Part shown: in pieces, positions 26,518 through 34,990 of the stretch
Layout: every line of letters begins with the position of its first letter
How positions within the stretch are numbered: the first letter of the stretch is position 1
Assembly: GCF_900604515.1 (NCBI RefSeq)
Contig: NZ_UWOS01000002.1
Span: 310,001-374,000, forward strand
DNA length: 64,000 nt
Direction of reading: 5' to 3'
Source of the DNA: Arcanobacterium ihumii
GTDB lineage: Bacteria > Actinomycetota > Actinomycetes > Actinomycetales > Actinomycetaceae
Program-made: the position numbers and the translations under genes
The notes under the pieces: generated by a model
The model's database searches: none
The model's input: the letters and a program-made list of their open reading frames with translations, nothing else
What the model was told of the DNA's origin: nothing

Positions 26518-26564
26518 CTTACCGCAGGCTTGAAGTTGGGGAATTACCTCAAGACGGCGGTAAG
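26518..26564 (-). promoter_or_regulatory. Stem-loop in the mraZ-rsmH gap
   Basis: Outer arms CTTACCGC (26518-26525) and GCGGTAAG (26557-26564) plus inner arms CTTGA (26529-26533) and TCAAG (26549-26553) can fold into one interrupted hairpin. It lies 14 bases after the mraZ stop, in the only sizeable gap inside the mraZ-to-ftsQ run. There is no T tract, so it is more likely a processing or attenuation element than a simple terminator. Confidence 0.45.
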
Positions 26565-26577
26565 AAACCAAACAGAC

Positions 26578-27009
26578 TCAGAACACTCCGGGAATTAGTT
26601 CTTCTTCTCGATCTGCAAATTCAGATTCGTTTCCTTCAAGGTAGGAATTCCACGAATCGAGATCCCAAACTTCGACGTGATTACCCGAACCAATAACAGC
26701 AAGTTCGCGGTTAAGGCTCGCATAATCGCGAAGATTGGCTGGAATCGTGATTCGTCCCTGTTTATCTGGAATCTGATCGTTGGCTCCCGAAAGGAACACG
26801 CGGGTATACGTACGTGCTTCTTTAGAAGTCATCGGTGCCTGCTGGAGCTTTTCTAAATGTTCTTCAAAATTTGCCATCGGGAATACGTACAAACAGTGTT
26901 CCTGCCCACGCGTAATTACCAATCCACCAGCAAGTTGCTCTCGAAACTTGGCAGGAAGGATCAGGCGTCCCTTATCGTCCAAACGCGGTTCGTACGTTCC
27001 GAGAAACAC
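26578..27009 (-). CDS. mraZ: Transcriptional regulator MraZ
   Basis: This 143-residue protein has two tandem SpoVT-AbrB-like modules, each with a D-x-x-G-R-[IL]-x-[IL]-P-[AP]-x-[FL]-R core (L-D-D-K-G-R-L-I-L-P-A-K-F-R and P-D-K-Q-G-R-I-T-I-P-A-N-L-R). MraZ binds its own promoter and controls the dcw operon. The start is GTG, with GGGAGG six bases before it. The promoter carries three spaced TGGN repeats that match its expected operator type. Confidence 0.96.
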   Translation of the reverse strand: MFLGTYEPRLDDKGRLILPAKFREQLAGGLVITRGQEHCLYVFPMANFEEHLEKLQQAPMTSKEARTYTRVFLSGANDQIPDKQGRITIPANLRDYASLNRELAVIGSGNHVEVWDLDSWNSYLEGNESEFADREEELIPGVF

Positions 27010-27030
27010 CTTGCACCTCCCCTCTCAAGG

Positions 27031-27062
27031 TTTATAGCTCCACTTTACTCCATTTTCAACCA
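27031..27062 (-). promoter_or_regulatory. mraZ promoter overlapped by MraZ-box repeats
   Basis: On the minus strand, TTGAAA (27054-27059) and TATAAA (27031-27036) are separated by exactly 17 bases, a good sigma-A promoter. Three TGG[T/A] units (27059-27062, 27049-27052, 27039-27042) recur every 10 bases through the -35 and spacer. TGGN repeats with a 10-base period are the known MraZ operator layout, so autoregulation is likely. Confidence 0.75.
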
Positions 27063-27163
27063 CAAGCAAGTCTATTTCAGCATTTTGCGCCACAATTTTC
27101 TTGGTATAGCAAGGAAAAATCTGGTGGAGGGTTTTTCACACATTTACGCGGCTTGAAGGTAAA

Positions 27164-27198
27164 ATTTTAGGGGCGACGCAATGCGTCGCCCCTAAAAT
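27164..27198 (-). terminator. Terminator of the DUF3040 gene
   Basis: A 17-bp perfect dyad (27164-27180 with 27182-27198), GC-rich at the tip and AT-rich at the base. The minus-strand RNA ends in TTTTACC. It insulates the mraZ promoter from the gene upstream. Confidence 0.85.
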
Positions 27199-27233
27199 AG
27201 AGTTTGCTAAAACTAAATTAAGTTATTTTCGAA

Positions 27234-27629
27234 TTATTGTTGGCCTTGATCCCTACGGCGCAACCACTCTTGAGCCTGCTTCTCCATAAAATTCCCCGAT
27301 CCACCAAACGGAGACTTTCCCGTGTGAGAAGTGGAGGAAAGCCGGATGGACTTTTGTGTGGCACCATTGCTGAGATACCAGAATCCAGCAAATACCACCA
27401 CTACCCCAAGCACTCCCAAAGCAACGATCTCAAGGGAAACTCCGAGCAATACTACACCGAGACCAAGTACAGCGATGATTAAGCCACCTACCAAGTTCTT
27501 CGGCGAAATCGAAAGCCGCTTCACCGTCCCCTCATCAGACGCTAAAGTCTGTGCGAATTTTGGATCATCACCACTAAGCTGACTCTCCAATTCCTCAAGC
27601 ATTCGTCGTTCGTAATCTGAAAGCGCCAT
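27234..27629 (-). CDS. DUF3040 membrane protein
   Basis: A 131-residue protein. The N-terminus M-A-L-S-D-Y-E-R-R-M-L-E-E-L-E-x-Q-L is the DUF3040 signature. Two adjacent membrane helices lie at about 47-85, with cytoplasmic ends rich in charge. DUF3040 genes sit next to mraZ in most actinobacteria; function is unknown. GGGGAG lies upstream of the ATG. Confidence 0.88.
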   Translation of the reverse strand: MALSDYERRMLEELESQLSGDDPKFAQTLASDEGTVKRLSISPKNLVGGLIIAVLGLGVVLLGVSLEIVALGVLGVVVVFAGFWYLSNGATQKSIRLSSTSHTGKSPFGGSGNFMEKQAQEWLRRRDQGQQ

Positions 27630-27719
27630 TGAAACTCCCCAAGATCTTCGTTATATCATCACCAGCCTAGCTGAATGCTGCACCGAAAGGTAGTCAGATC
27701 AAAAGGTTGTAACGAGGAA

Positions 27720-28949
27720 TTATTCGTGTCTATCCCGAGGTTGAAAGCCCATCAACGACGCCGGCAACACCACCGAGCTACCAAACTTCTGTTGCACAGC
27801 GTCAATTGCGTTTTCAGCTTGACCGCGCCGCCCGTCGTCATCCAGGGCAATTTGGATACCTTCACCATCTTCAACAAAGTGTTCCGCACGGACCCCAATC
27901 AATCTAATTCCCGAAGCCGGCATTTCCACACCTCTGAACAGGCGCTTTGCCGCCTCAAAAATGACGCTCCCTACATCTGTTGGTGCACCGAGTGTCGTGG
28001 AACGATTGATGGTAAAGAATTCTCCAGAGCGAATCTTGATCGAAACAGTACGTGCCATATAGTGGCGACTACGCATGCGACGTGCCACTTCAAGCGACTC
28101 ATCCAAAATTACGTTGAGCACCTCATCGCGGTCGTGGAGAAAATCAAAGAAAGTCCGTTCCTTACTAATGGACTTATCACTCGAATCAGCATGGACCGAT
28201 CGGGAATCCTGATTCATCGCGAGCGCATAAAGCTTTTTCCCTGCCGCTTCCCCGAGCATTTTTACCATGCGGTTTTCACCCAACTGAACGATATCGGCAA
28301 CCGTCTCCACGCCACGATCTGAAAGTTTTTTACGAGTCTTGTCCCCAACACCCCACAAAGCACCAACTGGCAAGGAATGGAGAAACTCTAAAGATCGCTC
28401 ATTGGGGATCAGAAGCATACCGTCAGGCTTGGCATGCGCAGAAGCTATTTTCGCAAGGTGCTTCGTGGAAGCAATACCGATGGAGGCCCCTACACCAACC
28501 TCTTCATGGACTCGAGATCTAATCATCTGTGCAATCTGGACCGGTCCTCCGAATAGACGTCTCGACCCACTGACATCTAAAAAAGCTTCGTCAACCGATA
28601 CTTGTTCAACTAGCGGGGTAACATCGTGCAAAATTCCCATGATCTGGCGCGAAACATCTTTATAGCGCTCCATATTTACAGGCAGAATAAGCAAATGAGG
28701 GCAGCGTCTTTTAGCGATCGCAACCGGCATCGCGGAATTGACGCCGAATTTACGCGCTTCATACGAGGCTGCGGAAATTACCCCTCGTTCTTGACCGCCG
28801 ACCGCCAAGGGAATTCCACGGAGGTGAGGTTTGTCTAGCAGCTCAACGGAAACAAAGAATGCGTCCATATCGACGTGAAGGATAGGAGTACTTGAATCAT
28901 CACTTCCCCAGTTCCGCCGAAGTGATTCGTTTCTTGGTGCACGTGACAT
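27720..28949 (-). CDS. dinB: DNA polymerase IV (Y-family translesion polymerase)
   Basis: A 409-residue Y-family polymerase. The catalytic aspartates are in H-V-D-M-D-A-F-F (27-29 region) and S-V-D-E-A-F-L-D. Helix-hairpin-helix and little-finger domains follow. The C-terminal tail has no clear beta-clamp peptide that I can identify with confidence. A strong AGGAGG-like site lies upstream of the ATG. No SOS box is visible in its short upstream region, so it is not obviously LexA-controlled, unlike E. coli dinB. Confidence 0.94.
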   Translation of the reverse strand: MSRAPRNESLRRNWGSDDSSTPILHVDMDAFFVSVELLDKPHLRGIPLAVGGQERGVISAASYEARKFGVNSAMPVAIAKRRCPHLLILPVNMERYKDVSRQIMGILHDVTPLVEQVSVDEAFLDVSGSRRLFGGPVQIAQMIRSRVHEEVGVGASIGIASTKHLAKIASAHAKPDGMLLIPNERSLEFLHSLPVGALWGVGDKTRKKLSDRGVETVADIVQLGENRMVKMLGEAAGKKLYALAMNQDSRSVHADSSDKSISKERTFFDFLHDRDEVLNVILDESLEVARRMRSRHYMARTVSIKIRSGEFFTINRSTTLGAPTDVGSVIFEAAKRLFRGVEMPASGIRLIGVRAEHFVEDGEGIQIALDDDGRRGQAENAIDAVQQKFGSSVVLPASLMGFQPRDRHE

Positions 28950-29028
28950 TACTCCCTACTCCTCCTTCCCTACTTCTTAGTGGTTCCAGTCTACTGGAGA
29001 GTGATTCTGCTCCATGCTGATTCTTAGA

Positions 29029-29034
29029 TAGTAT
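29029..29034 (+). promoter_or_regulatory. -10 box of predicted leaderless promoter
   Basis: TAGTAT lies exactly six bases before the ATG at 29041, and there is no ribosome site. No clear -35 box. Confidence 0.4.
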
Positions 29035-29040
29035 GCCACT

Positions 29041-29889
29041 ATGAAAACTCAGCGCGAAGTATCCCCTCTACCCCAAACGTTCAAAACGATGATGTCTTTG
29101 CTTGAGGTTCGCGCTACCCCCGGCGACCCTGATTTACTAACGCTTTGGGTAGATGGAACTGAATCATCGGCGATCCGTTTTTCGGACCCGCATTTCCTAG
29201 AGTTTGAATATATGGAGCATATCCGAATTTCCCTCAATTCAATTTTTGAGCCACCCACCCCGCTCAAAGTTCTTCACCTTGGCGGAGGCGGTTGCACATT
29301 GGCACGTGCTTTGAATGCAGACCGACCAGGTTCGCGCCAATTAGCTATAGAAATAGATTCCGAGTTAGCTCAGTTTGCGCGCCAGTGGTTCGATCTTCCC
29401 CGCTCGCCTTTCTTGCGAATCAGAGCAGAGGATGCACGTCTCACTCTAGACACCAATAAAGGTACCTGGGACGTGATTGTGAGAGATACCTTTAGGCACG
29501 GGATCATTCCAGATCCCCTACGCACCGTTGAAGCTCATCAGCAGGCAGCCAAGCTCTTGGCAGACGGCGGAATTTACTGCCTCAATGTTGCGGGGCATTC
29601 GGGACTTTCGCATCTCTACGAAGAAATCCGTGCGCTTGAGCCATCTTTCTGCCATCTAGCAGCAATTTCCGATCCCGCCATATTCAAAAGCAGGCGCTTT
29701 GGAAATATCATTCTGTTGGCAAGCAACAATCCAATACCAGTTGACTCAATTGGTCGAGAGCTTCGTAAGCTTCCCCTTCCCACCTCGATTATTGGTTCAC
29801 AGCGGCTGTTATCGGGAGCTCAGAGCATTCGTGCTTTGACCGATGCCGATGTAGGGTGGAGCGTCGCACAACCATCTCCAACTAAGTGA
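29041..29889 (+). CDS. Spermidine-synthase-like (SpeE-fold) methyltransferase-family protein
   Basis: A 282-residue protein with a Rossmann core: V-L-H-L-G-G-G-G-C-T-L-A-R near 78-90 and an acidic end of strand two (I-E-I-D). This is the polyamine-synthase/SAM-fold signature found in actinobacterial 'spermidine synthase-like' or fused-MFS-less proteins. The usual catalytic D-x-D of true spermidine synthases (S-D/G-P-V-G) is replaced by V-R-D-T-F-R, so polyamine synthesis is doubtful. Its stop converges with the PAC2 gene, only 21 bases away. Confidence 0.75.
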   Translation: MKTQREVSPLPQTFKTMMSLLEVRATPGDPDLLTLWVDGTESSAIRFSDPHFLEFEYMEHIRISLNSIFEPPTPLKVLHLGGGGCTLARALNADRPGSRQLAIEIDSELAQFARQWFDLPRSPFLRIRAEDARLTLDTNKGTWDVIVRDTFRHGIIPDPLRTVEAHQQAAKLLADGGIYCLNVAGHSGLSHLYEEIRALEPSFCHLAAISDPAIFKSRRFGNIILLASNNPIPVDSIGRELRKLPLPTSIIGSQRLLSGAQSIRALTDADVGWSVAQPSPTK

Positions 29890-29910
29890 TCATCAGCCCG
29901 AACCTAGCAA

Positions 29911-30963
29911 TTAATGTGCGGTTCCGGTTTCATCTTCATCGTGACGGAAATGGTGGCGTCCACGTAGGCGGCGCGACCATCGAGGCTTTTCTTCATCGTC
30001 AGAAACACCTGAAGCCAAACCTGACTTCGACTTCGTGGGAGCGGCGTCGTGATTTGGCCGAACCATTCCGTGTAGATCCTCGCCTTGCATCGCCAAAAAT
30101 TGTTCTGCCGCCTTACCGATTTCTTCTGAGCTAGGAATTTCGAGGATAACATCTTCGGTTTTCGCGAATCCTGCCTCGAGTGAAGTGGCATCATATTCCA
30201 TTTCGAGCTTTTCAAGAAGCTCTTCGAACTCTGCACCCTCGATCTGGATACTCGCAATCTCTTCAGCTTGACGATCCTCTAGCTGCTCAAGATCACCGAG
30301 CGGAAGTTTGGGACCCCCTAACGAGGCCGTCATCTTAACCGCTGCTAGTGCACCTGAAACAAAAGGATGCATTCCACGTGCCATATAGAACGGCACTCGA
30401 ACTCGGACGTTCGTCACCGAAATTCCCTTTTTGCCTGCAAAATATTCGAAGAAATCAGCAAGCGCACTGAAATGCTCCGCATGACCTTGAACATAGGCAC
30501 TCTCTTCACGTGGTTTCGTGGTTCGAATCAACATATCTGCAGGTCGAGTATGAGGAACAGTCGCAGGCATCGCTGCATAGGTGATAACTTGTTCCACTCC
30601 GAATTTCTCAACAATACCGATAATGTCATTTGTCAGTGTTCGCCACCGGAAGTCTGGTTCTTGCCCACAAAGATAGAGGAAGTTATTTCCCGCAATATCC
30701 GTCACAAGGTTAAGTTTCATTTCCGGATAGGCGAGATCATTGAGCTGACCATCGAGATAGCTAACAATTGGACGCTGAGCTCGGTAATCGTAAATCAAAT
30801 CGGAATCAAAAGTTGCAATCTTTACCGCATCGAGATCGGCAATCGTTGCATCAATTGCCTGCGAAATATCACCCGCATCAACAAGCGGATCAATCAGATT
30901 CATCACGAGGTAAGGAACGCAAAGATCTGGTCGCGTCTGTTTGTACTCTATGAGCTCCGCCAT
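29911..30963 (-). CDS. PAC2-family protein
   Basis: A 350-residue cytosolic protein with the PAC2 (proteasome-assembly-chaperone-like) fold. Signs are the F-D-S-D-L-I-Y-D-Y-R-A-Q-R-P segment near 55-70, the E-P-D-F-R-W motif, and P-A-T-V-P-H-T-R-P. These proteins are widespread in actinobacteria and of unproven function. The C-terminal ~60 residues are charged, ending in an Arg/His-rich tail. AAGGAAG precedes the ATG. Confidence 0.85.
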   Translation of the reverse strand: MAELIEYKQTRPDLCVPYLVMNLIDPLVDAGDISQAIDATIADLDAVKIATFDSDLIYDYRAQRPIVSYLDGQLNDLAYPEMKLNLVTDIAGNNFLYLCGQEPDFRWRTLTNDIIGIVEKFGVEQVITYAAMPATVPHTRPADMLIRTTKPREESAYVQGHAEHFSALADFFEYFAGKKGISVTNVRVRVPFYMARGMHPFVSGALAAVKMTASLGGPKLPLGDLEQLEDRQAEEIASIQIEGAEFEELLEKLEMEYDATSLEAGFAKTEDVILEIPSSEEIGKAAEQFLAMQGEDLHGMVRPNHDAAPTKSKSGLASGVSDDEEKPRWSRRLRGRHHFRHDEDETGTAH

Positions 30964-31165
30964 CGTCTTCCTTGCTTTTCTAGAATCGATACCTAATGAT
31001 TCAACTCTGCCATATTTCTTCGTCCAGTATCATCGCTGACCTTCGTAGCATTTATCACCCCATCACACCATCTCGATATTTACGGCACTTTGATCAATAG
31101 GAATGGCATCCGGTTTCTAAATAGTGGATAATTATTTGGCTACATTTTCCTTTCAAGGAGTTTTC

Positions 31166-33445
31166 ATGGATTACGAATCTAATTCTGAGAAATCGGACAA
31201 TACTGCTCTATCACGCGCGGTTTCAGAAGAACAACGATTTGTAGACATCGCCTATGCAGCGCTCGACCAGCAACAACGCTATTACCAGGAGAAACTTGAT
31301 CGAGTCCGTGAGCAAGGCGGATCTGGAACACCAGGTGCCCGATCTGAGCGCGACTCTTTTGCAGCTCATTATGAAGAGAATCTACTTCGGTTACGCAATG
31401 TAGAAAATCGGCTTGTTCTGGGTCGTTTGGATTCGCTTTCACAAAAAGTTACACATATTGGCCGACTCACCCTTCGTGACGAGAACCAGCAGATTCTTTT
31501 GACTGACTGGCGAGCTCCTCAATCCGAACCTTTTTATCAAGCCACTGCAGCTGAACCGGGAAAGGTGGTAAGACGCCGGCATATCCAGCTTCGCTTCCGA
31601 AAAGTTACGAATATTGAAGACGAACTCCTTATTTCTGAAGCGGGAAACGACTCCGATTTAAACCTTACTGGTGAAGGCGCGCTCTTTGCCGCGATGGGGA
31701 AAGCCCGCGACGGCAAGATGGGAGACATCGTTGCAACCATCCAGGCCGAGCAAGACCGCATTATTCGCTCTTCTGACAAAGGAATTTTGGTTGTTCAAGG
31801 TGGCCCTGGTACAGGTAAAACAGCCGTAGCGCTACACCGCGCCGCCTATCTGCTCTACACGCATCGCGAACGCTTTGCCCGCTCGGGAGTTTTAATTGTG
31901 GGCCCGTCACATTCCTTCTTACGTTATATCGACCAAGTTCTTCCTTCTCTTGGCGAGTCCGACGTCGTTTCCACAACACTAGAAGACCTCCTCCCCTTTG
32001 TTTCAGCAACGGCCGAGGAATCGAAGGAATGCGAGGAAATTAAAGGACGCCTTGTTTGGTCGACAATAATTAAACGCGCCGTGACCACAATTTTGCAACG
32101 TCCACTTTCTATAGAACAGACGATCGTAATCTCTGGGAAGAAGCTTAAGCTCACACCGAGGGACGTCCAGCATGCTCAGCAACGCGCGCATAGATCTGGG
32201 AAGCCTCATAACCAAGCCCGCGATATCTACGCAAGGTACTTGGTCAATGTACTTGCGGAACAACTAGCTCAGGCACAGCACACAACGGTGACCGAAAGTG
32301 ACTGGCTGATTGCAGACGTCGCTGGTGATCCTGATGCGCGCCGACTTATTAACCTGCATTGGCTACCTACTTCACCACAGTGGCTTCTCGAGCATATATT
32401 TAAGTGGCCACAGCTCCTCAAGCAGGTGGCACCTGAGCTCAATAATTACGAACGTGAAGTACTACAGCGCCAGCCAGGAGACGGTTTCACCAAAGCGGAC
32501 ATACCATTATTAGACGAGATTTCTGAACTCGTAGGCGATTTCTATACCGATGATCAAAGGCAACACTTGGCTCAACAGGACGCCGAAAACACTCGCCTCT
32601 CTCAATACATGGAACAGACGATGTCTTCCATGGGCTTGGGAGGAGGCATTGTAAACTCAGGTCACTTAGCGCAACGCTGGGCGGACGCCGGAAGCTCCGA
32701 TACGCTTGCCGATCGAGCGGCAAGCGACCGGTCATGGACCTATGGTCACGTCGTCGTCGATGAGGCACAAGAGCTTTCTCCGATGCAGTGGCGTATGCTC
32801 GGACGACGTAATCCGTCACGTTCTATGACGATTGTTGGAGACCTCGACCAGCGCCCTGAAGGTGCCCCTGCTGGTGGATGGGAAAAAGCTCTCGGCCAGT
32901 TGGCAGAAAACCATCGAGTTGAGCGATTGACTGTAAGCTACCGCACCCCTGCATCAATTCTTAACCGAGCATCTATCGCGATGAAATCAGCTGGCTTCCC
33001 GGTACGTCCAATTCGCGCAGCACGTGATCTACCTAATTCTTTTGAGTTCGTTGAATCTACGCATGACTCAATTGCCACAGACCTCGAAAAGATTATCAAT
33101 CGCGAAGTTGCTGCTCTCAACGAGAAATACGGTGAAGGTCTGGGTACTATCGCAGTAATTTCATCGGTGTCACAGCGCTCTGATTTAGCGAATCAATTTC
33201 AGAACGTTACACATTCCATAGCAGACACAATTGATGTCAAAGGCACCGATATCACCGGACGTATCCACCTAGTAGACGCACGAATAGCAAAGGGTTTGGA
33301 ATACGACGTCGTCATTTTGCTTGAACCAAACGATATTCTCGACGACGGACCGGGTGACCTTTACGTGGCGATGACGCGAACAACCTCAAAACTCATTGCA
33401 GTTTCCACGAAAGTACCAATGGCCGGATTTGTTCCCAAACCCTAA
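31166..33445 (+). CDS. HelD/HelR-like RNA polymerase-associated SF1 helicase
   Basis: A 759-residue superfamily I ATPase. I choose the ATG at 31166 because AAGGAG lies five bases upstream; the frame is open from 31124 but that extension has no ribosome site. The N-terminus is a long coiled coil (about 15-95), the arm that enters the RNA polymerase secondary channel in HelD. Walker A GGPGTGKTA is at about 211-219, followed by H-R-x-A-Y-L-L-Y; later come V-V-V-D-E-A-Q-E-L-S and G-D-L-D-Q-R. Relatives free RNA polymerase from DNA, and HelR members give rifamycin tolerance. Which subgroup this belongs to needs an alignment. Confidence 0.85.
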   Translation: MDYESNSEKSDNTALSRAVSEEQRFVDIAYAALDQQQRYYQEKLDRVREQGGSGTPGARSERDSFAAHYEENLLRLRNVENRLVLGRLDSLSQKVTHIGRLTLRDENQQILLTDWRAPQSEPFYQATAAEPGKVVRRRHIQLRFRKVTNIEDELLISEAGNDSDLNLTGEGALFAAMGKARDGKMGDIVATIQAEQDRIIRSSDKGILVVQGGPGTGKTAVALHRAAYLLYTHRERFARSGVLIVGPSHSFLRYIDQVLPSLGESDVVSTTLEDLLPFVSATAEESKECEEIKGRLVWSTIIKRAVTTILQRPLSIEQTIVISGKKLKLTPRDVQHAQQRAHRSGKPHNQARDIYARYLVNVLAEQLAQAQHTTVTESDWLIADVAGDPDARRLINLHWLPTSPQWLLEHIFKWPQLLKQVAPELNNYEREVLQRQPGDGFTKADIPLLDEISELVGDFYTDDQRQHLAQQDAENTRLSQYMEQTMSSMGLGGGIVNSGHLAQRWADAGSSDTLADRAASDRSWTYGHVVVDEAQELSPMQWRMLGRRNPSRSMTIVGDLDQRPEGAPAGGWEKALGQLAENHRVERLTVSYRTPASILNRASIAMKSAGFPVRPIRAARDLPNSFEFVESTHDSIATDLEKIINREVAALNEKYGEGLGTIAVISSVSQRSDLANQFQNVTHSIADTIDVKGTDITGRIHLVDARIAKGLEYDVVILLEPNDILDDGPGDLYVAMTRTTSKLIAVSTKVPMAGFVPKP

Positions 33446-33504
33446 AGAAACGACTACCCTGACAACACCACGACCACAAGCGAATATCACCCATTTTGAC
33501 ACGA

Positions 33505-33533
33505 ACCACGATTAGATCAGATCTGATCGTGGT
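33505..33533. other. Palindromic element between helicase gene and serA
   Basis: Arms ACCACGAT (33505-33512) and ATCGTGGT (33526-33533) enclose a second internal palindrome, AGATCAGATCTGATC-like. It could end helicase transcription, although no T run follows, or be a regulator site for serA. Confidence 0.35.
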
Positions 33534-33607
33534 CAAATAAATGCTTTGAGCATTCCGAATCATGGTACATATTTGAAAAATGGGCGAATTCGGTCGAGAG
33601 TTAATCT

Positions 33608-34816
33608 GTGACTAAGATATTGCTTCTCGAAAACCCGCACACGTCCGCTGACGAAACCTTCCACCGATACGGATGCGATATCCGCCGCGTATCTGGTGCA
33701 CTATCGGAAGATGACCTCATTGAAGCACTCGACGGCGTAAACGTTTTGGGAATTCGATCTAAGACTTATGTTACGAAAAAAGTACTCGAATCTGCGCCGT
33801 CGTTAACGACGATTGGCGCCTTTTGCATTGGCACAAATCAGATTGACCTCAGCGCTGCCTCACAACACGGTGTAGCAGTGTTCAATGCACCTTATTCCAA
33901 TACGCGCTCGGTTGTAGAAATGGTGATTGGTGAACTGATTTCACTTGCTCGCCAGATTCCGCAACGAAATGAAGCTTTACACCGCGGATTATGGGAAAAA
34001 TCCGCGGTAGGATCACACGAAATCCGCGGGAAAACCTTAGGAATTATCGGTTACGGTTCGATCGGTTCCCAGTTGTCCGTCGTCGCAGAAGCAATCGGCA
34101 TGAACGTTGTATTCTACGATATTGCAGAAAAACTTGCCCTAGGAAATGCTCAGCGCACATCGACGCTTGATGCACTTTTGGCTCAGTCCGATGTAGTTAG
34201 CCTCCATATCGATGGACGGTCGTCTAATACCAATTTCTTCTCACGCGCAATGTTTGACAAAATGAAGCGCGGATCGATTTTCATCAATCTTTCTCGTGGC
34301 CATACCGTTGATCTCGAAGCGCTACGCGAAAAACTAGAAGATGGAACAATTGTTGGTGCCGGTATTGACGTATTTCCACATGAACCGAATGCCAATGGTG
34401 AACACTTTGAATCTTCACTTTTAGGGTATTCCAATGTAATTTTGACTCCCCATATCGGTGGCTCCACTCTCGAAGCTCAAGAATCGATCGGGCAGTTCGT
34501 CTCTGGCAAACTCATGAATTACATTCGAAAAGGCGAAACCGACATGTCGGTCAATTTGCCAAATTTGGCTTCTTCACCTTCTGAGGAGTCAATTTACCGA
34601 GTTGCCTGGGTTCATCGGAACACTCCTGGCGCCCTTGCTCGTGTCAACCAGTTGTTCGCCGACGCCGGTGCTAATATTACTTACCAGTCACTTGCTACTC
34701 GTGGCGAGTACGGGTATATGGTCACGGATTCTGCAACCGAAGTACCGGATCAAGTTCTTGATGAGCTGCAGCAATCCTCTATGCACATTCGTTTGAGAGT
34801 GCTGCCGAAGCGGTAA
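33608..34816 (+). CDS. serA: D-3-phosphoglycerate dehydrogenase
   Basis: First enzyme of serine synthesis, oxidising 3-phosphoglycerate with NAD. At 402 residues it matches the shorter E. coli-type enzyme. The substrate domain has F-C-I-G-T-N-Q-I-D; the NAD fold has L-G-I-I-G-Y-G-S-I-G-S-Q near 140-152; the catalytic H is in T-P-H-I-G-G-S-T. A C-terminal ACT domain (about 328-402) should bind serine for feedback control. The GTG start has only a weak GAG ribosome site. It appears to be monocistronic. Confidence 0.95.
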   Translation: MTKILLLENPHTSADETFHRYGCDIRRVSGALSEDDLIEALDGVNVLGIRSKTYVTKKVLESAPSLTTIGAFCIGTNQIDLSAASQHGVAVFNAPYSNTRSVVEMVIGELISLARQIPQRNEALHRGLWEKSAVGSHEIRGKTLGIIGYGSIGSQLSVVAEAIGMNVVFYDIAEKLALGNAQRTSTLDALLAQSDVVSLHIDGRSSNTNFFSRAMFDKMKRGSIFINLSRGHTVDLEALREKLEDGTIVGAGIDVFPHEPNANGEHFESSLLGYSNVILTPHIGGSTLEAQESIGQFVSGKLMNYIRKGETDMSVNLPNLASSPSEESIYRVAWVHRNTPGALARVNQLFADAGANITYQSLATRGEYGYMVTDSATEVPDQVLDELQQSSMHIRLRVLPKR

Positions 34817-34923
34817 AGCACCGCCTTTGCCGACTATTCCAAGCATGTTCATAGGTTTCCATAACATATTCGTAGCTCGGTGTATTCCAGCCCATCGGTT
34901 CCCAAGTGACGATTTTATATTAT

Positions 34924-34952
34924 TTGATTACAATATGGCTAAACGCTGTAAT
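34924..34952 (+). promoter_or_regulatory. Predicted promoter of the acyl-CoA ligase gene
   Basis: TTGATT (34924-34929) and TGTAAT (34947-34952) are 17 bases apart, followed by a short leader with GGGAG before the GTG at 34991. The AT-rich gap of 174 bases from serA holds nothing else that I can see. Confidence 0.5.
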
Positions 34953-34990
34953 ATTTGCAGTGAGAGTTTATTACGCAGGGAGATAGTATC

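Noticed and set aside
27630-29000. LexA box for dinB
   Set aside because: No GAAC-N4-GTTC match in the dinB upstream region or its 5' end.
30964-31165. Possible rifamycin-associated element before the HelD/HelR-like gene
   Set aside because: No inverted GGGGCTTGC-type repeat was found on reading both strands.
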